This document shows, piece after piece, positions 5,076 through 5,454 of a DNA stretch of 5,454 nucleotides. A model generated the notes under the pieces. That model did no database searches and was not told the DNA's origin. It saw only the letters and a program-made list of their open reading frames with translations. The stretch covers positions 1 through 5,454 of the forward strand of contig JAEYTM010000140.1 of the NCBI GenBank assembly GCA_023434015.1. The letters run 5' to 3'. A program made the position numbers and the translations under genes. The DNA is from Pseudomonadota bacterium. Its GTDB lineage: Bacteria > Pseudomonadota > Alphaproteobacteria > Caulobacterales > Caulobacteraceae. Every line of letters starts with the position of its first letter. Within the stretch, counting starts at the first letter, position 1.

Positions 5076-5454
5076 ATGAGCTTCGCCCTGCCGTTCCAAG
5101 GCCGCCTCGACGCGGTGTTCCGAAGCTACATGGAAGCCGAGGGCGCGCCGCCCGTCGACTTCCGCCATCCCCCGGGCGAGCCCGCGCTGGCCGCCGCCGA
5201 CTCCCTGTCCTGGGAGGTGTTCAAGAACCCGGTCTCGCTGTTCATCGGCGGGGTGACGGCGGTGATCCTGGAACTCGCGGAGCCGCGGATACGCGCCGGG
5301 GTCTGGGACCACACCAGCTTCCGCCGCGATCCGGTCACCCGCCTGAAGCGCACGGGCCTGGCGGCGATGGTCACCGTCTACGGGCCGCGCAGCGTCGCCG
5401 AGCGCATGATCGGCGGGGTCGGCCGCATGCACGGGCGGGTCAGCGGGGTGACCG
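5076..5454 (+). CDS. MpaB-family/DUF2236 oxygenase-like protein, N-terminal part, cut by the window end
   Basis: An open frame starts at ATG 5076 and runs to the window edge without a stop, giving 126 residues of a longer protein. SWEVFKNPVSLFIGG (45-59), ILELAEPRIRAGVW (64-77), RRDPVTRLKRTG (83-94), VYGPRSVAERM (101-111) and MHGRVSG (118-124) resemble the N-terminal part of DUF2236 proteins, a family related to latex-clearing protein and MpaB-type heme enzymes. Substrate and reaction are unknown, and the main heme-binding region probably lies past the window end. There is no signal peptide; the hydrophobic stretch near 53-66 is not a clear membrane segment. Upstream codons in this frame offer no other start between fpr and 5076. 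The best ribosome binding site, GGAGG at 5059-5063, is 12 nt away and sits in a hairpin. Nothing ties it functionally to sulfur assimilation. Confidence 0.82.
   Translation, partial: MSFALPFQGRLDAVFRSYMEAEGAPPVDFRHPPGEPALAAADSLSWEVFKNPVSLFIGGVTAVILELAEPRIRAGVWDHTSFRRDPVTRLKRTGLAAMVTVYGPRSVAERMIGGVGRMHGRVSGVT

Noticed and set aside
3938..5077. A 379-codon minus-strand frame opposite cysH and fpr
   Set aside because: It overlaps two certain genes, has no family motif, and ends in Arg/Pro-rich low-complexity sequence typical of a shadow frame.
1..5454. Search for CRISPR repeats, tRNA genes, insertion sequences, attachment sites or phage/defence genes
   Set aside because: No regularly spaced repeats, tRNA-like cloverleaf, transposase motifs or terminal inverted repeats were seen by eye. 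The DNA is nearly fully occupied by core metabolic genes of uniform composition.

Overview
The window is high-GC, tightly packed bacterial DNA that reads as one plus-strand operon for assimilatory sulfate reduction, followed by the start of an unrelated gene. Base composition, strong G/C preference at third codon positions, and the gene order SUMT - DUF2849 - sulfite reductase hemoprotein - DUF934 - APS reductase - ferredoxin-NADP reductase all suggest an alphaproteobacterium. Caulobacteraceae (Caulobacter/Phenylobacterium type) is my best guess, by inference only; no rRNA or other marker is present to prove it.

Layout. Positions 1-78 are non-coding: a GC-rich perfect inverted repeat (14-36), then a noticeably AT-richer leader. 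Positions 79-930 encode uroporphyrinogen-III C-methyltransferase (first step of siroheme synthesis). Positions 927-1283 encode a DUF2849 protein and 1291-2946 the siroheme/[4Fe-4S] sulfite reductase hemoprotein. Positions 2930-3430 encode a DUF934 protein, 3427-4179 an APS-type CysH, and 4205-5020 a bacterial-type ferredoxin/flavodoxin-NADP+ reductase. The first five genes overlap or lie within 7 nt of each other; fpr follows after 25 nt. A hairpin plus T-tract region (5037-5069) separates the operon from a gene truncated by the window end (5076-5454), an MpaB-family/DUF2236 protein.

How the genes work together. CysH reduces adenylyl sulfate (APS) to sulfite. The hemoprotein reduces sulfite to sulfide with six electrons. 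The methyltransferase starts the siroheme cofactor the hemoprotein needs. Fpr can move electrons from NADPH to a ferredoxin or flavodoxin, which could replace the CysJ flavoprotein that is absent here. DUF2849 and DUF934 have no assigned biochemical role; their position on each side of the hemoprotein gene suggests an accessory role in sulfite reductase assembly or electron delivery (inference). ATP sulfurylase, sulfate transport, the siroheme dehydrogenase/ferrochelatase and any ferredoxin are not in the window.

No mobile element, CRISPR array, tRNA or rRNA was seen. No catalytic motif I looked for is missing and no gene appears frameshifted. The pathway is known; the two DUF proteins and the overlapping hairpins at 5037-5069 are the least explained parts.
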